Positions 1-10,240 of a stretch of 64,000 nucleotides of DNA are shown piece by piece. Positions within the stretch are counted from its first letter, which is position 1, and each line of letters starts with the position of its first letter. The stretch spans positions 6,572,001-6,636,000 of the forward strand of contig CAMGYJ010000011.1 in assembly GCA_946122785.1 (NCBI GenBank), read 5' to 3'. This stretch comes from Linum tenue (taxonomy: Eukaryota > Streptophyta > Magnoliopsida > Malpighiales > Linaceae). The translations under genes were made by a program, and so were the position numbers. The notes under the pieces were generated by a model that had not been told where the DNA came from, ran no database searches, and saw only the letters and a list, made by a program, of their open reading frames with translations.

Positions 1-440
1 GGTATATTTGAGTAGATACAGATTACAGAAATTGAGAAGACATTTATAGCACATGCTCCAGATGGTCTAACCCTAGCTCGTTTAACATGGAAAGGAAAAT
101 GTTACAGACCGAACCCAAAGGTAAAACAAATAATGTGTATAAGCACCCATACATCGTGGATTTAGGCGTTGCCCCGAACCCTCAAATCAGGCGCTTCGAC
201 GGAAGATAATTTCTCTTCAAGTGGACGGTAGATAATCTGTCTTCAAGTCATATCAACCGTTTTTCTCATCGAAGGAGGATGGAGGATCTATGTATGTAGC
301 GGCCTGCAAGAAATGGGGCAAAAAATTCATTAGATACAATATGCTTTAGTATGATCCTTCAAGTTTAGTACCCATACTTTTATCGGTGCTAGATGTACAT
401 AAGAACCCAATCAACTCAAAGTCTATTAAGTATATAGACT
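1..440. other. intergenic, no feature seen
   Basis: No reading frame of note, no terminal repeats and no RNA-like structure were recognised here. Base composition is ordinary for plant intergenic DNA. Confidence 0.5.
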
Positions 441-443
441 TTA

Positions 444-929
444 GAGGTCGTTTGCTTGTAGGATTTTAAAACATGAAGGATTTAGGTAAAACCTTGGATT
501 TTATGATTGAAGGATTATGTGGGATTTTGTCACTTTGGATTTGTGTAGGATTTTAAGTTCTTGTTTGTTTGTTGGATTTCATATTGGACTTTTGTCCTTG
601 GGATTTATTAATTATAGGATGAATTTACAATTGTATCCTTAATGATTTGTGACATTAAGGTTCCATACAGGAAAATTGGAAAGAGATAAGGATAGACTTG
701 TCATTTATCATAATGGATTTTAACCTCCCACAAAATACCAACCAAATGTGTAAGATTTTATAATTCGTGGACCCCACGGATTTTGACCCCAAAATAATCC
801 CACATGCGTGGGCCACAGACCAATAATCCAACATCACTTTAACAACAAACATGGACTTTGTGCATAATCCAATAGATGTGGGATTTTGGATCAAAATCCT
901 TGATGAAAATCCTACAAGCAAACGACCTC
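444..929. mobile_element. Tourist-like (PIF/Harbinger) MITE
   Basis: The two ends are inverted copies: GAGGTCGTTTGCTTGTAGG at the left and its reverse complement at the right, continuing into an AAAATCC stretch. The element is 486 bp and is flanked by the trinucleotide TTA on both sides (441-443 and 930-932), the 3-bp TSD typical of PIF/Harbinger MITEs. There is no coding capacity; the short minus-strand frame inside is a by-product of the inverted structure. A related, more diverged copy lies at 15225-15647. Confidence 0.85.
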
Positions 930-932
930 TTA

Positions 933-1265
933 GTATTATTAATTTTTATATACGCTGTCAACTTAACTCTGGCTAAACCACTGCAACCAACCATTGAACT
1001 TGACTTTTCTTTAGTAATTCATGGGAACATAAACCAATAGTCAATCACCTCATGGTCATGGAGCTGTTTGTCTGCTCCAATCAAAACCCTAGGCATTGAA
1101 GTCGAGGGGAATAATGGCAATGGGAGATGCTGAAAATGATAGAGGCAAAGACCCAACATTGAACATACAGTGGTGTGAGATTCTTGGCATGCCATCATGG
1201 AAATGGTGGATCGTGGCACCGAAGCACTTGTTGTTGGCTCTGCTGTATTGTAGTGGGTATCCACA
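933..1265. other. flank of the CACTA insertion, no gene recognised
   Basis: Short overlapping frames occur on both strands (about 1019-1264) but none resembles a known protein. The trinucleotide ACA at 1263-1265 is the left TSD copy of the CACTA element. Confidence 0.4.
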
Positions 1266-1579
1266 CACTACAAAAAAAAGCCCCTATACCAAGGGTTATG
1301 TAGCAAGGGTTTAACAAACCCCTACTAAAATTTTCGGAACATATTCTAACGGCGGTTTACACCGAGGGTTTAGAAACCCTTGCTACCGCCCAACTCTGTT
1401 TCAATAACCAAACTGGGAAACTTATTCCAATCACTCCGCTTCTCTATTTCAAGCTCAGTATTGTCACTGAGATCCGCCCACCCCCGCCACATCACTCCTT
1501 CGAGTAAATCACTAAACGAATTCAAAAAAAAAAAAAATACGAGTTCTCCGTTCTCTCCCTCACCCCAAGCGATTCTTCA

Positions 1580-1775
1580 GTCTCTCGTTCACTCCGAGCA
1601 GCGGTTCTCCGATCTCGTTAACTCCGATCAGCGCCCAATCTCTTGGTCTCTCCAGCGGCGCCCGATCTCTCGTTCACTCCGTGCCGTGCCCAATCTCTCG
1701 TTCTCTCCGGGCGATGGTAGATCTCTCGTTCACTCCGAGCGGCGCCCGATATCTGCGATCTCTCATCCATTCCAA
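1580..1775 (+). repeat. degenerate short tandem repeat inside the CACTA element
   Basis: Imperfect units of roughly 35 bp built around CTCGTTCACTCCGAGC are repeated about five times. The surrounding pyrimidine-rich stretch looks like a plant 5' leader. The frames across it (for example 1380-1865) are rich in S, P and R, as expected from the repeat, and are not taken as genes. Confidence 0.5.
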
Positions 1776-2697
1776 GCAGCGCGATTCCCTGATCTCTCTC
1801 TTCGATCCCTATCTCAGGCTACAAGGTTATATCTCTCTTCGATCCCTTTCTCGTTCTGGATATAGATAGGTTTTAGGTTTCATTTTTGTTTTGCACCGAC
1901 TCTATCTTATTTGTTCTTGTTGTTAATTTGGTTTTGAGAAGGTTCGCATGCAATGTCCCTGAGTTTTAGGTTGCTAAGGTTGTCTGGATGCATGGAGTTT
2001 GACTCCTTTATGTAAAGGACTGGTTGTTTTTTGTTTGGTTTTAGATGGTAGCTCTCACCATTCGATGTAGAAGTATTGATATATTGTGGTTTAGTGGATT
2101 AGTCAGTTTTCACCACGAACTCACCCTAGCTAAGGGATCAATCTCTATTCACTTGATCATGCTAGCATAAGTCGGTGATTGATTGTGTTTCGGTGTACTG
2201 CTTTTGGCGAATTCAGTATTGTATATCTGTGCAGTTGATGATGCTAGTGGAAGCTGTGGAGCATGTACAATAGTTAGCCCTTTGCCTTTTCTGTTTAGTC
2301 TGCACAGTAGCTTCCTGCTAACGCAGTTGATTTTCTTCTTCTTAAAAAGTAAGGGAAACAGAGAGGAGTATGATGTACTAGCGGGTGATATTCATTTGAT
2401 TGGTTGTTGATTGTGTTTGTGTTGTGGATGGAAGGGGTTTTCCCCGATCCATACGAGCTGTCTCGGTGTGCTTTGATGAATTGAAATTTATCCCTTTGGT
2501 GGCTAGTTCTGCATCATTACATTTATGTTTTATCCTCCCTTTCACTTGGATATGACTATGAAAGGTTTCCTTCCAATCACCATTTACTATCTCTGTCTAT
2601 TCTCTTTCACTCAAATAGAGGTTGATCCCTTTGGTGGCTAGTTCTGCACCATTTTGTTGAAACTTTACTTTGATTAAGCTTGTTTCCATTTTAACAG

Positions 2698-3170
2698 GCT
2701 GGTTCAAGTGTTCGATCTTCAGGAAGATCAACCCCTGAAGGCATGGATTCCACCTCTACATCTGCATTTGTCATTTGAATTCCAGAAGTTTATGAGACTG
2801 ATCAATAGCAGGGACAGGGGAAGGAAACCCAAGTTGTTGAAGGTATGGGTTCATGATTACTGTTCGTCTATAACTTATCAGTTTGTCTCCCGGGCATTTA
2901 AACGTTTAGATGAGTTAGACAAATGCTCTTCTCAACAGATATCTGCTGACCAGCCTTGCTTTGGACGTCCATGGTCCCTATTTGAGGATCAGGTATCATG
3001 CAACCTCTTTGATCTTGCTCTTTGTAACTTTTGGTACTGAGTAGGATAGCTTCTTAATTTGGCAATATATGATTTCTCTATTACAGGCACTTTTCATCTT
3101 TGTACATGATATGGGTCCTAATTGGGAGCTTGTAGGCGATGCTATTATCAACATAGCTCTTCGTTTTAAG
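2698..3170 (+). pseudogene. captured EAF1-like gene fragment (SANT/Myb region)
   Basis: Three exon-like blocks with proper GT/AG borders sit at 2698-2842, 2939-2992 and 3087-3170. The first reads ...KFMRLINSRDRGRKPKLLK, the second ...GRPWSLFEDQ and the third ALFIFVHDMGPNWELVGDA. This order and the splice point between FEDQ and AL match, from memory, the region leading into the SANT domain of plant EAF1, the scaffold subunit of the NuA4 histone acetyltransferase complex. The copy is dead: a short insertion-like duplication around 2776-2786 brings a stop into frame in the first block, and the donor after the third block reads TTGAGT where GTGAGT is expected. Only a small internal part of the very large EAF1 protein is present. 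It lies inside the CACTA element, so it is best read as transduplicated host sequence. Confidence 0.8.
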
Positions 3171-3376
3171 TTGAGTATTCATATCGATCTGTCTAGATTT
3201 TGGTTCATAGTACTGCTAGATGTGTGTCATGTTGTTCCTGCTACTGAGCTGCCTTTATTTATACATGTTATTGAAGCAATTTATTTAATAGTACTTGAAA
3301 AATGGTGATCTTTGATCTTGTATCTTCTGGTTGGTATTTCTGGGCATGAAATAACTATCAATATATTTGTTTTCAG

Positions 3377-3445
3377 TATGATGGCACTTACGTATTGGAG
3401 CCTCGGCCATGGGAAGCATGTAATAAGAACTATCAAGTTCCCATG
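3377..3445 (+). pseudogene. captured exon of unknown gene
   Basis: A 69-bp block with an AG in front and a GT behind reads YDGTYVLEPRPWEACNKNYQ followed by VPM. It is preceded by TTTTCAG and followed by GTATTTTCCC, as a plant exon would be. The encoded peptide looks like real protein sequence but I could not assign it. It may come from the same source gene as the EAF1-like blocks just upstream. Confidence 0.4.
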
Positions 3446-3968
3446 GTATTTTCCCTTTTCGCATTATCAATCTTTACACAAATCTTTTCATATTATGCTT
3501 AAGATTGTACTGGTTTGTGCAGTTGCTGATATGCATTGGTCTGCACATTCTGCAAACAACAACTGAACATTACAAAAACATAATGTTCCCCTTGATAAAT
3601 TTCAGGAAATTTTCTTCTAAATAAGGTAAATGAATTTTAACCCTTGCATATGTAAACAGGCAGTGGTTTGGAATCAATTGGCCAATTTTTGCATTCCAAA
3701 GGTGGCAATCCCAGTGCCCTGAAGCTCAATTTGTTGTTCATCTCATGTCATGATACTTAGCCATCACTTTGATTATTCAACTGACACAGTTGCAAGCTTG
3801 CAGGGTATGAGTACCAATGTACCTGCTCTATTCCTTTTCATTGGTGAGTGACAAGCTGCAGGGTATGGGGACAAACGGACTTGCTCTACTCTATTTCATT
3901 GGCAAGCCTTCAACTTATCTGTCAACTTGTTTGAGGTAATTGACCAGAGGATGAATCCTCTTCCTAAT

Positions 3969-4356
3969 TTCAGAGAGGTTGAGGCTGAAATTAACTTCAG
4001 CACAAGGATTGCGTGAAGCAAGTCTACATTTGTAAGTTCTTTAAAGCTGTATAGTTAAATCTAGAAGAGGAATGGTGTCTAGTTCTTACTGATGAAAGTG
4101 GGTGTTATTATGTAGGGGGATTTGACACAACACATGAAGCTGCTCGGTGAGATTCTTCTCTTCCTCTCCTTTCAACTTTATCTCTCTAGCATAGGGTGGT
4201 CACTTTCTTGGCATACCTTGGAACATTATTCTTCATATATAACATCTGATCACCAGGTAGATGAAAGCATCAACATGGGATTTTGTTTGTTGTTTGCTGC
4301 AGTGCATATGATAGAGTGGCGATCAATTTCAGAGGGTGGAGGCTGACCTCAAACAG
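3969..4356 (+). pseudogene. captured euAP2-type AP2-domain exons
   Basis: A block of exactly 31 bp (4116-4146), with AG before and GTGAG after, encodes GGFDTTHEAAR. The next block from 4303 reads AYDRVAINFRG. In plant euAP2 genes (APETALA2/TOE) a 31-bp mini-exon encoding GGFDTAHAAAR is followed by an exon beginning AYDRAAIKFRG, so both sequence and exon size match. A further piece at about 3969-4015 reads REVEAEINFSTR, the part that normally follows FRG; it now lies upstream, so the order is scrambled. After FRG at 4336 the frame needs a 1-bp shift to continue as VEADLKQ. The protein cannot be made as a whole. AP2 domains bind DNA in floral and phase-change regulators; here only a carried fragment is present. 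Confidence 0.78.
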
Positions 4357-6085
4357 GTACATACAACTAGCTAGCTAGAGAGAGGGGGGAGGATATTGTT
4401 GCTTTTGAGAATGTTAGTACAAGGAGCTACCTTGGAACATTATTCTTCATATATAGTGCTTTCATCGTTTTTTGCAGAATAATTATGACTAGAAATCTGA
4501 CTATAATCGAGATGGTAGAGCAAGGAGTATGCAAGGTGTCTACTCACAAGTGAAGTTGGTTCTAAGTTCTAACACTGAAGTTCTCTCCATGGTAGGTGTT
4601 GTGTGAACTTTCATCATAATGTAAATGTTTTGAAATGGCTTTTGCAAAGAAACCTATTTTAAATGACTTCTACTTGTTCATTATTGGCAAGGTTTGGGTG
4701 CTCTGAGGTTTTGTTCGATGCATGATTAATGCATGATAAGTATGTCAAACTGGTAGCAAATAAGGTAAATATGGTTGTGTACATATTTACGTATTTGTCA
4801 AGGTTTGCCATATTTGAACCCTTTTGTTTGATAGGCTTTCCAGCTCATCATGATTGAGTTTATGTGCTTCTGATGCAGTCGATGGCTTTACCATGGATTC
4901 AGCATACAAGAGCACTAGTATGAACAGAGTAATAGCAACAAGTAAGTTCAAAAGGCAGCCTTGTTTTCTGTTAGGAACTTATCTGGTTTGCTCTCAATGA
5001 ATGGTGATGGTAGCTAGGTATGTGAGGGTGACAACGGAGACAAATATGAGCATCTTCCTAATCCTATGAATTATATATTAAGTTGTTCATTTTCAAATTT
5101 GTTTACTCTTTTATTTCTCATTGTCAGAGCTGAAGTAGACACTTAGCTAAAAGAATTAAAATGTGCAATATTGAATTTGTTTACAGATGAAAAGGGAGAA
5201 TGCATAATGTGAGGCTCTAGGAGCCTTGCCTCTCTAGCAGTGAACTATTCTATAAGTAGCTCTGAACTCTTATCATCTCCTTCAAAGCTAATTATGTGGG
5301 CCTTGCTAGATTGATGTATTGTTATTTGCTCATTGTCAGTTCACACTCGGTGTTAATGTTACTCTTACTAATTATTTTCTCTTATGAACAGGGTGCAACT
5401 AGTGCTCTTGCTCCGTCTTTGGGTTCTCGAGCTTCGCGATACGATGTCATTGTGAATGTTTTCTATAAAGGATTGGATCATGATCTACTCATGCAGCTTT
5501 TATAAACATACCATGCTTCTTTGGATTATGTTTGAATATTTTTGTTAATTAGCGTTTATCCATGTAATATTATTATTTTGGATCATGAATTATATTATGT
5601 TTATGGTATGAATGCTGAAGTATTGACGGGTAAAGTGCATGGAATGAATTTGGTTATTATTAAAAAATTTGGCATTTGGTTCAGGGTTGTCTATAGTGAC
5701 CAAAGCATTTGCAACCAAGCTTAGCTTCCAGTTCTCGTCCTCGTTTCTCTTTAGCAACCATTATTTAATGACAGTATAGTTGGTTGCGAATGTTGGTTTT
5801 GCTTTAATCACGAATTATGTAAGACCCGTAGCAAGGGTTTTTTCCCTTGCTAGTGTTTGCCACGTATTTATCCAAGGGTTCTAACCCATGCTATTAACAT
5901 ATCTCTGCTAAAATTTATTGAGTTTTAGCAAGGGGTTTTAGAGCCCTTCTAGTGTGCTCTATAGCACCCATGCTATAAAAAACAAAATAAAAAAGGTGAC
6001 CTGTTGAGGAGGTAAACCCACTAAATGACTGGTCTCACATCATTAATGGCAATCTTGTAAATAATGAATCAATGTATACAAGTGT

Positions 6086-7660
6086 AGGTACAAATTATAG
6101 TTGTACCATATCGTATAGGTACAAGTTTCAGCTGTACCATTGAAGAATTTGTTTCACAAAGTGTAGGTACAACTTAAAGTTGTACCATTAGTATAGGTAC
6201 AATTTTGAGTTGTACCATGAAGGGATTTATTAGAAAGTGTAGGTACAACTTAAAATTGTACCATGTTATAGGTACAAGTTTGGGTTGTACCATAAAAGAA
6301 TTTTGAGAAAGTGTAGGTACAACTTAAGGTTGTACCATTAGTGTAGGTACAATTTTTAGTCGTACCATAAAGGGATTTGTTAGAAAGTGTAGGTACAACT
6401 TAAAGTTGTACCATGGTATAGGTACAAGTTTGGGTTGTACCATAGAAGGATTTTTAGAAAGTGTAGGTACAACTTAAAGTTGTACCATGGTATAGGTACA
6501 AGTTTGGGTTGTACCATAGAAGGATTTTGAAAAAGTGTAGGTACAACTAAAAGTTGTACCATTAGTATAGGTACAATTTTGAGTTGTACCATAAAGAGAT
6601 TTATTAGAAAGTGTAGGTACAACTTAAAGTTGTATCATTAGTATAGGTACAATTTTGAGTTGTACCATAAAGGGATTTATTAGAAAGTGTAGGTACAACT
6701 TAAAATTGTACTATTTTATAGGTACAAGTTTGGGTTGTACCATAAAAGAATTTTGAGAAAGTGTAGGTACAACTTAAGGTTGTACCATTAGTATAGGTAC
6801 AATTTTTAGTTGTACCATAAAGGGATTTGTTAGAAAGTGTAGGTACAACTTAAGGTTGTACCATTAGTATAGGTACAATTTTTAGTTGTACCATAAAGAG
6901 ATTTGTTAGAAAGTGTAGGTACAACTTAAAGTTGTACAATGGTATAGGTACAAGTTTGGGTTGTACCATAGAAGGATTTTGAAAAAGTGTAGGTACAACT
7001 AAAAGTTGTACCATTAGTATAGGTCTAATTTTGAGTTGCACCATAAAGAGATTTATTAGAAAGTGTAGGTACAACTTAAAGTTGTACCATTAGTATAGGT
7101 ACAATTTTGAGTTGTACCATAAAGGGATTTGTTAGAAAGTGTAGGTACAACTTAAAGTTGTACCATGGTATAGGTACAAGTTTGGGTTGTACCATAAAAG
7201 AATTTTGAGAAAGTGTAGGTACAACTTAAGGTTATACCATTAGTATAGGTACAATTTTTAGTTGTACCATAAAGGGATTTGTTAGAAAGTGTAGGTACAA
7301 CTTAAAGTTGTACCATGGTATAGGTACAAGTTTGAGTTGTACCATAGAAGGATTTTTAGAAAGTGTAGGTACAACTTAAAGTTGTACCATGGTATAGGTA
7401 CAAGTTTGGGTTGTACCATATAAGGATTTTGAGACAGTGTAGGTACAACTAAAAGTTGTACCATTAGTATAGGTACAATTTTGAGTTGTACCATAGAGGG
7501 ATTTGTTAGAAAGTGTAGGTACAACATTAAGTTGTACCATAGTGTATAGGTACAATTTTGAATTGTACCATAGAAGATTTTTAGGAAAGTGTAGGTACAA
7601 CTTTATGTTTAGTGTAAAGGTACAACTCTAGAAAGTGTAGGTACATCTTAATTCCACGGC
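6086..7660. repeat. tandem array of near-palindromic GGTACAA units inside the CACTA element
   Basis: About 20 units of roughly 75-77 bp are repeated head to tail. Each holds two hairpin-forming half-units, typically GGTACAACTT-A-AAGTTGTACC and GGTACAA...TTGTACC, separated by short A/G-rich linkers such as AAAGGGATTTGTTAGAAAG. Copies differ by single bases, so the array is old enough to have drifted. Minus-strand frames across it (MVQLK..., LYLHF...) are only the repeat read as codons. The array lies between the internal subterminal-repeat cluster and the right arm of the transposon. Confidence 0.9.
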
Positions 7661-9130
7661 TGTTATTTTGACAAAATGAGCTGTGAGAACGTTTGAGTGG
7701 CAGCTGTGTATTTCAATTGAATGTGAGATTTTGACGGGCGTGACAATGTCAAGTAGTAGCCGTGAAATTTCCTGGGATAGTGAGAACTGCTCTTTGCATC
7801 TCACGGGACATCTCACGGTCGTGATATTTGCCTGAGGAATGAAGCACTGCTTTTTACATCTCACTTGAGTATTTTACGGTCGTGAGATTACCAGTATAAG
7901 GTGTGAGATTTCCAGTAGGAGACTTTCACCTGTGGAACTATCCCGTGTACTTATTATAATGGTGTTGCAAACAGAAATGGTCTTTTTTCCAGAACTTCAA
8001 ACTTATGAAAAAGATGATTCATAATGTTCTCTAAATCAATCGACTGAGATCTAGCAACCAACACATCGTATAAACTAGGGGTGGAGTTCGGTGGGTTCGC
8101 TTATAACCGAAAATCGAATGGTCATTTATCGGTTAATCCGAACCACCCTAGGCCTTAAAATTGTCCATCTAGTCGTCAAACCTCTATACCCTCTCGTGAC
8201 TCGCCTGAAAAATCCCGAACCTTACTTCGAGTGCTGCCGAAATCGTCCAAACACATTCCTCTGGGCATTAGCGTGCTCTGAGCTCAAAGACGCCACCAGG
8301 ATCGCCTCTCTCGCTGGAGATGAAACTGGCGGAGAAATCAGGTTTCCCGAGTTGTGGCCAAGAATACCCTGTGAGAATTGAAAATCAGAGGCGATAGTTG
8401 TCACAATTGAAGACTGATTCGTTTGTCAGAACCATCTTCTCTTCTTGTTCTTTCCATCACTCCCACTGTGATAAATTTGAGAAAAGATGCCTTAGCTTTA
8501 TACAAACGAAATTCATTGCTCAAAAGAAGAAAGAAAACTCCATTTTTTGTCCTCTGTTTTCTTCTCCTCTGTCACCGGAAGTTTTTGAAACAGAGCATAG
8601 TTCTTTGTTTTCAATTCCAAAGCCAACCCAAATTAAAAAACTAGACAGCCTAACACGTCTGCCAGTTTATGAAAGTGAGGACGGGGGATCGGATCGTTTC
8701 CGAAGAAATAAGTGGAAAACACCCATGTAGCCGACTCAGAGAACAGTACAAAGGCAAGTTTGGATACATAAAGGGAAAACAGAGCCAATGAGAGAATTTA
8801 ATTTTACAGACCTGCGCGTTGCTCTGGATACGAGAAACAAAGGAAAATCCTCTTCTTCAACACCCCAACGCTTCCTTCGCGTCAAAGTACGCCGTCCTCT
8901 GCCTCCGATTCCTCGACGGCGTCACTCACTACATCGTTTCGCTGAAAACAAAGGCCGTTCTGGTCTGCGGTGCGAGCCAGGCGATGAGGGCGATGAGATA
9001 TTAACCGGTGCAACCGGTTACCAGGACCAAAAATGAAAAACAAATAAATAAATTAAATCAAATCCAATGGCTGATATTTTTAACAAAGAACCAACGGCCT
9101 CAAACATATTAAAGTATCAATACTTTATAG
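7661..9130. other. right arm interior of the CACTA element, origin unclear
   Basis: At 7690-7920 short repeats around CTCACGGTCGTGA(T/G)AT recur four or five times. At about 8077 a CTAGGGGTGGAGTTCGG stretch resembles a hAT end, but no matching second end was found nearby. Frames at 8091-8381, 8398-8730 and 8788-9036 look partly exon-like and may be captured gene pieces, but none was recognised. Confidence 0.35.
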
Positions 9131-9378
9131 CATACTAGATGCGCTCGGGGTTTTAACCCTTGCTACATGTACCAGCGGTTCAAACCTTTGCTATAACCCT
9201 TGCATGGGACTTGCACCTAGGGTTGCTCAAAACCCTTGCTACACGTAGCAGGGGTGGCTTTGGCAAGGGTTGATACAAGGGTTGACAAACCCTTGCTAAA
9301 TTGTGTAGCAAGGGTTAAAACCCTTGGTATAAGTGAAAATAACCCTTGCCATAGGCCATTTTTTTTTTTGTAGTGACA

Positions 9379-9697
9379 ACTCCATTTGGATCCATCCCAA
9401 CCACTACATTATTGTCCTAACTTAGCAACCCTCTTTACTCGTGTTAGGCTGCTGTGGGTTTGGGGACGTTGGATGGTGATATATATCTACATGGCATGGC
9501 AATGTTGGTCACTAGTAATTAAATCATGTTGACTATATCTACACAGACATTAGCAAATGTCGGAGATTATGATCATGTACTTGATTATGCCATTCGAGTG
9601 TCCTATGTTGTAAGACGCCTAATTGTTTGGTACAAGATGGTTCTCATCAATGTCTAAGGTATCCCTATGCAAAAGCTTGCACACATTTGTGAAAGAG
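9379..9697. other. intergenic, no feature seen
   Basis: This is the sequence beyond the right TSD copy of the CACTA element. No gene, repeat or structured RNA was recognised. Confidence 0.45.
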
Positions 9698-9705
9698 GGT
9701 GTAAC

Positions 9706-10142
9706 TAGAGGTGGCAATTGGATCGGATTCGTGGATCCGTGGATTGGATTCGTGGATCCATGGATCAAATGGATTGGATCCAATGGATTGGTGGATTGAT
9801 CCATGAATCCAAATAACATTCAAGGCTTGGACCAAAATGTAAATTTTGAAAAGTTTAGGTACTACTAAAATGTCATTATGAAAAATTTTAGGTACCAAAA
9901 TGTAATTTTCCAATGATATTTTTCGTATAAAAATATAAATTTTAGGTACCAAAATGTAAAATATAAAAAATATAGGTACCAAATCGTAATTTGCCATTTG
10001 GATCCATGGATTGATCCATGAATCCACCAATCCAATTGGATTTGGATCAAATGGATTGGATTTAAATGGATTGGATTAGGTGGATAATTTGGTGGATGGA
10101 TTGGATTGGATTCATGGATTTGGATCCTAATTGCCACCTCTA
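9706..10142. mobile_element. hAT-type MITE (TIR TAGAGGTGGCAATT)
   Basis: The ends are TAGAGGTGGCAATT and AATTGCCACCTCTA. An exact 8-bp TSD, GGTGTAAC, lies at 9698-9705 and 10143-10150. The 437-bp body is filled with GGATTGGATT/GGATCCA repeats and an internal block of TAGGTACCAAAATGTAA-like repeats. There is no transposase. The target appears to be a SINE-like sequence whose box A now begins in the right TSD copy. Confidence 0.92.
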
Positions 10143-10240
10143 GGTGTAACCTAGCAGTTGGTATGTTGTGGGGGAAAGACTTGGAGGTTTCAAGTCTGAA
10201 TTCACTTGTAGTGTGTTGGGTTCCATCTCTGCTAGCACCC
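10143..10240 (+). mobile_element. possible tRNA-derived SINE, split by the hAT MITE
   Basis: Just after the hAT end the sequence TAACCTAGCAGTTGGTATG resembles a tRNA box A, and about 35 bp later GGTTTCAAGTCTG resembles box B (GGTTCRANTCC) with one extra T. This spacing fits an RNA polymerase III promoter of a tRNA-derived SINE. The 5' end would be the GAAAGAGGGTGTAAC left of the hAT element. The 3' end and a poly-A tail were not found. Confidence 0.35.

Larger units (their letters stand above)
1266..9375. mobile_element. CACTA (En/Spm-type) DNA transposon carrying host-gene fragments
   Basis: The left end begins CACTACAAAAAAAAG and the right end finishes TTTTTTTTTGTAGTG, which are inverted copies. 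The 3-bp TSD is ACA (1263-1265 and 9376-9378). Subterminal repeats built on AGCAAGGGTT and its inverse AACCCTTGCT occur near the left end (1295-1385), densely near the right end (9140-9350), and in an internal cluster at about 5825-5985. No transposase was recognised, so it is probably non-autonomous. The interior holds a pyrimidine-rich repeat, split exons resembling EAF1 and euAP2 genes, a small frame ending at 5505 of unknown origin, a GGTACAA hairpin array, and AT/GC-mixed sequence at 8080-9040 with no recognised product. The internal subterminal cluster suggests the right arm has been expanded by the sequence now at 6000-9130. Confidence 0.92.

Noticed and set aside
2183..2410. Frame with SGSCGACTIVS, like the 2Fe-2S loop of molybdenum hydroxylases (aldehyde oxidase/xanthine dehydrogenase)
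   Set aside because: Only about ten residues match, the expected GCGEGG before the loop is missing and the rest of the frame does not fit. A chance match inside the CACTA interior is more likely.
6380..7600. Minus-strand frames with MVQLK/LYLHF text
   Set aside because: They are translations of the tandem repeat, with no start context or family resemblance.
6086..7660. CRISPR-like look of the regular GGTACAA array
   Set aside because: The spacers are themselves repeats and the DNA is plant nuclear; it is a tandem repeat within a transposon.
8070..8110. CTAGGGGTGGAGTTCGG as a hAT element
   Set aside because: A hAT-like left end only; no inverted right end or 8-bp TSD within reach.
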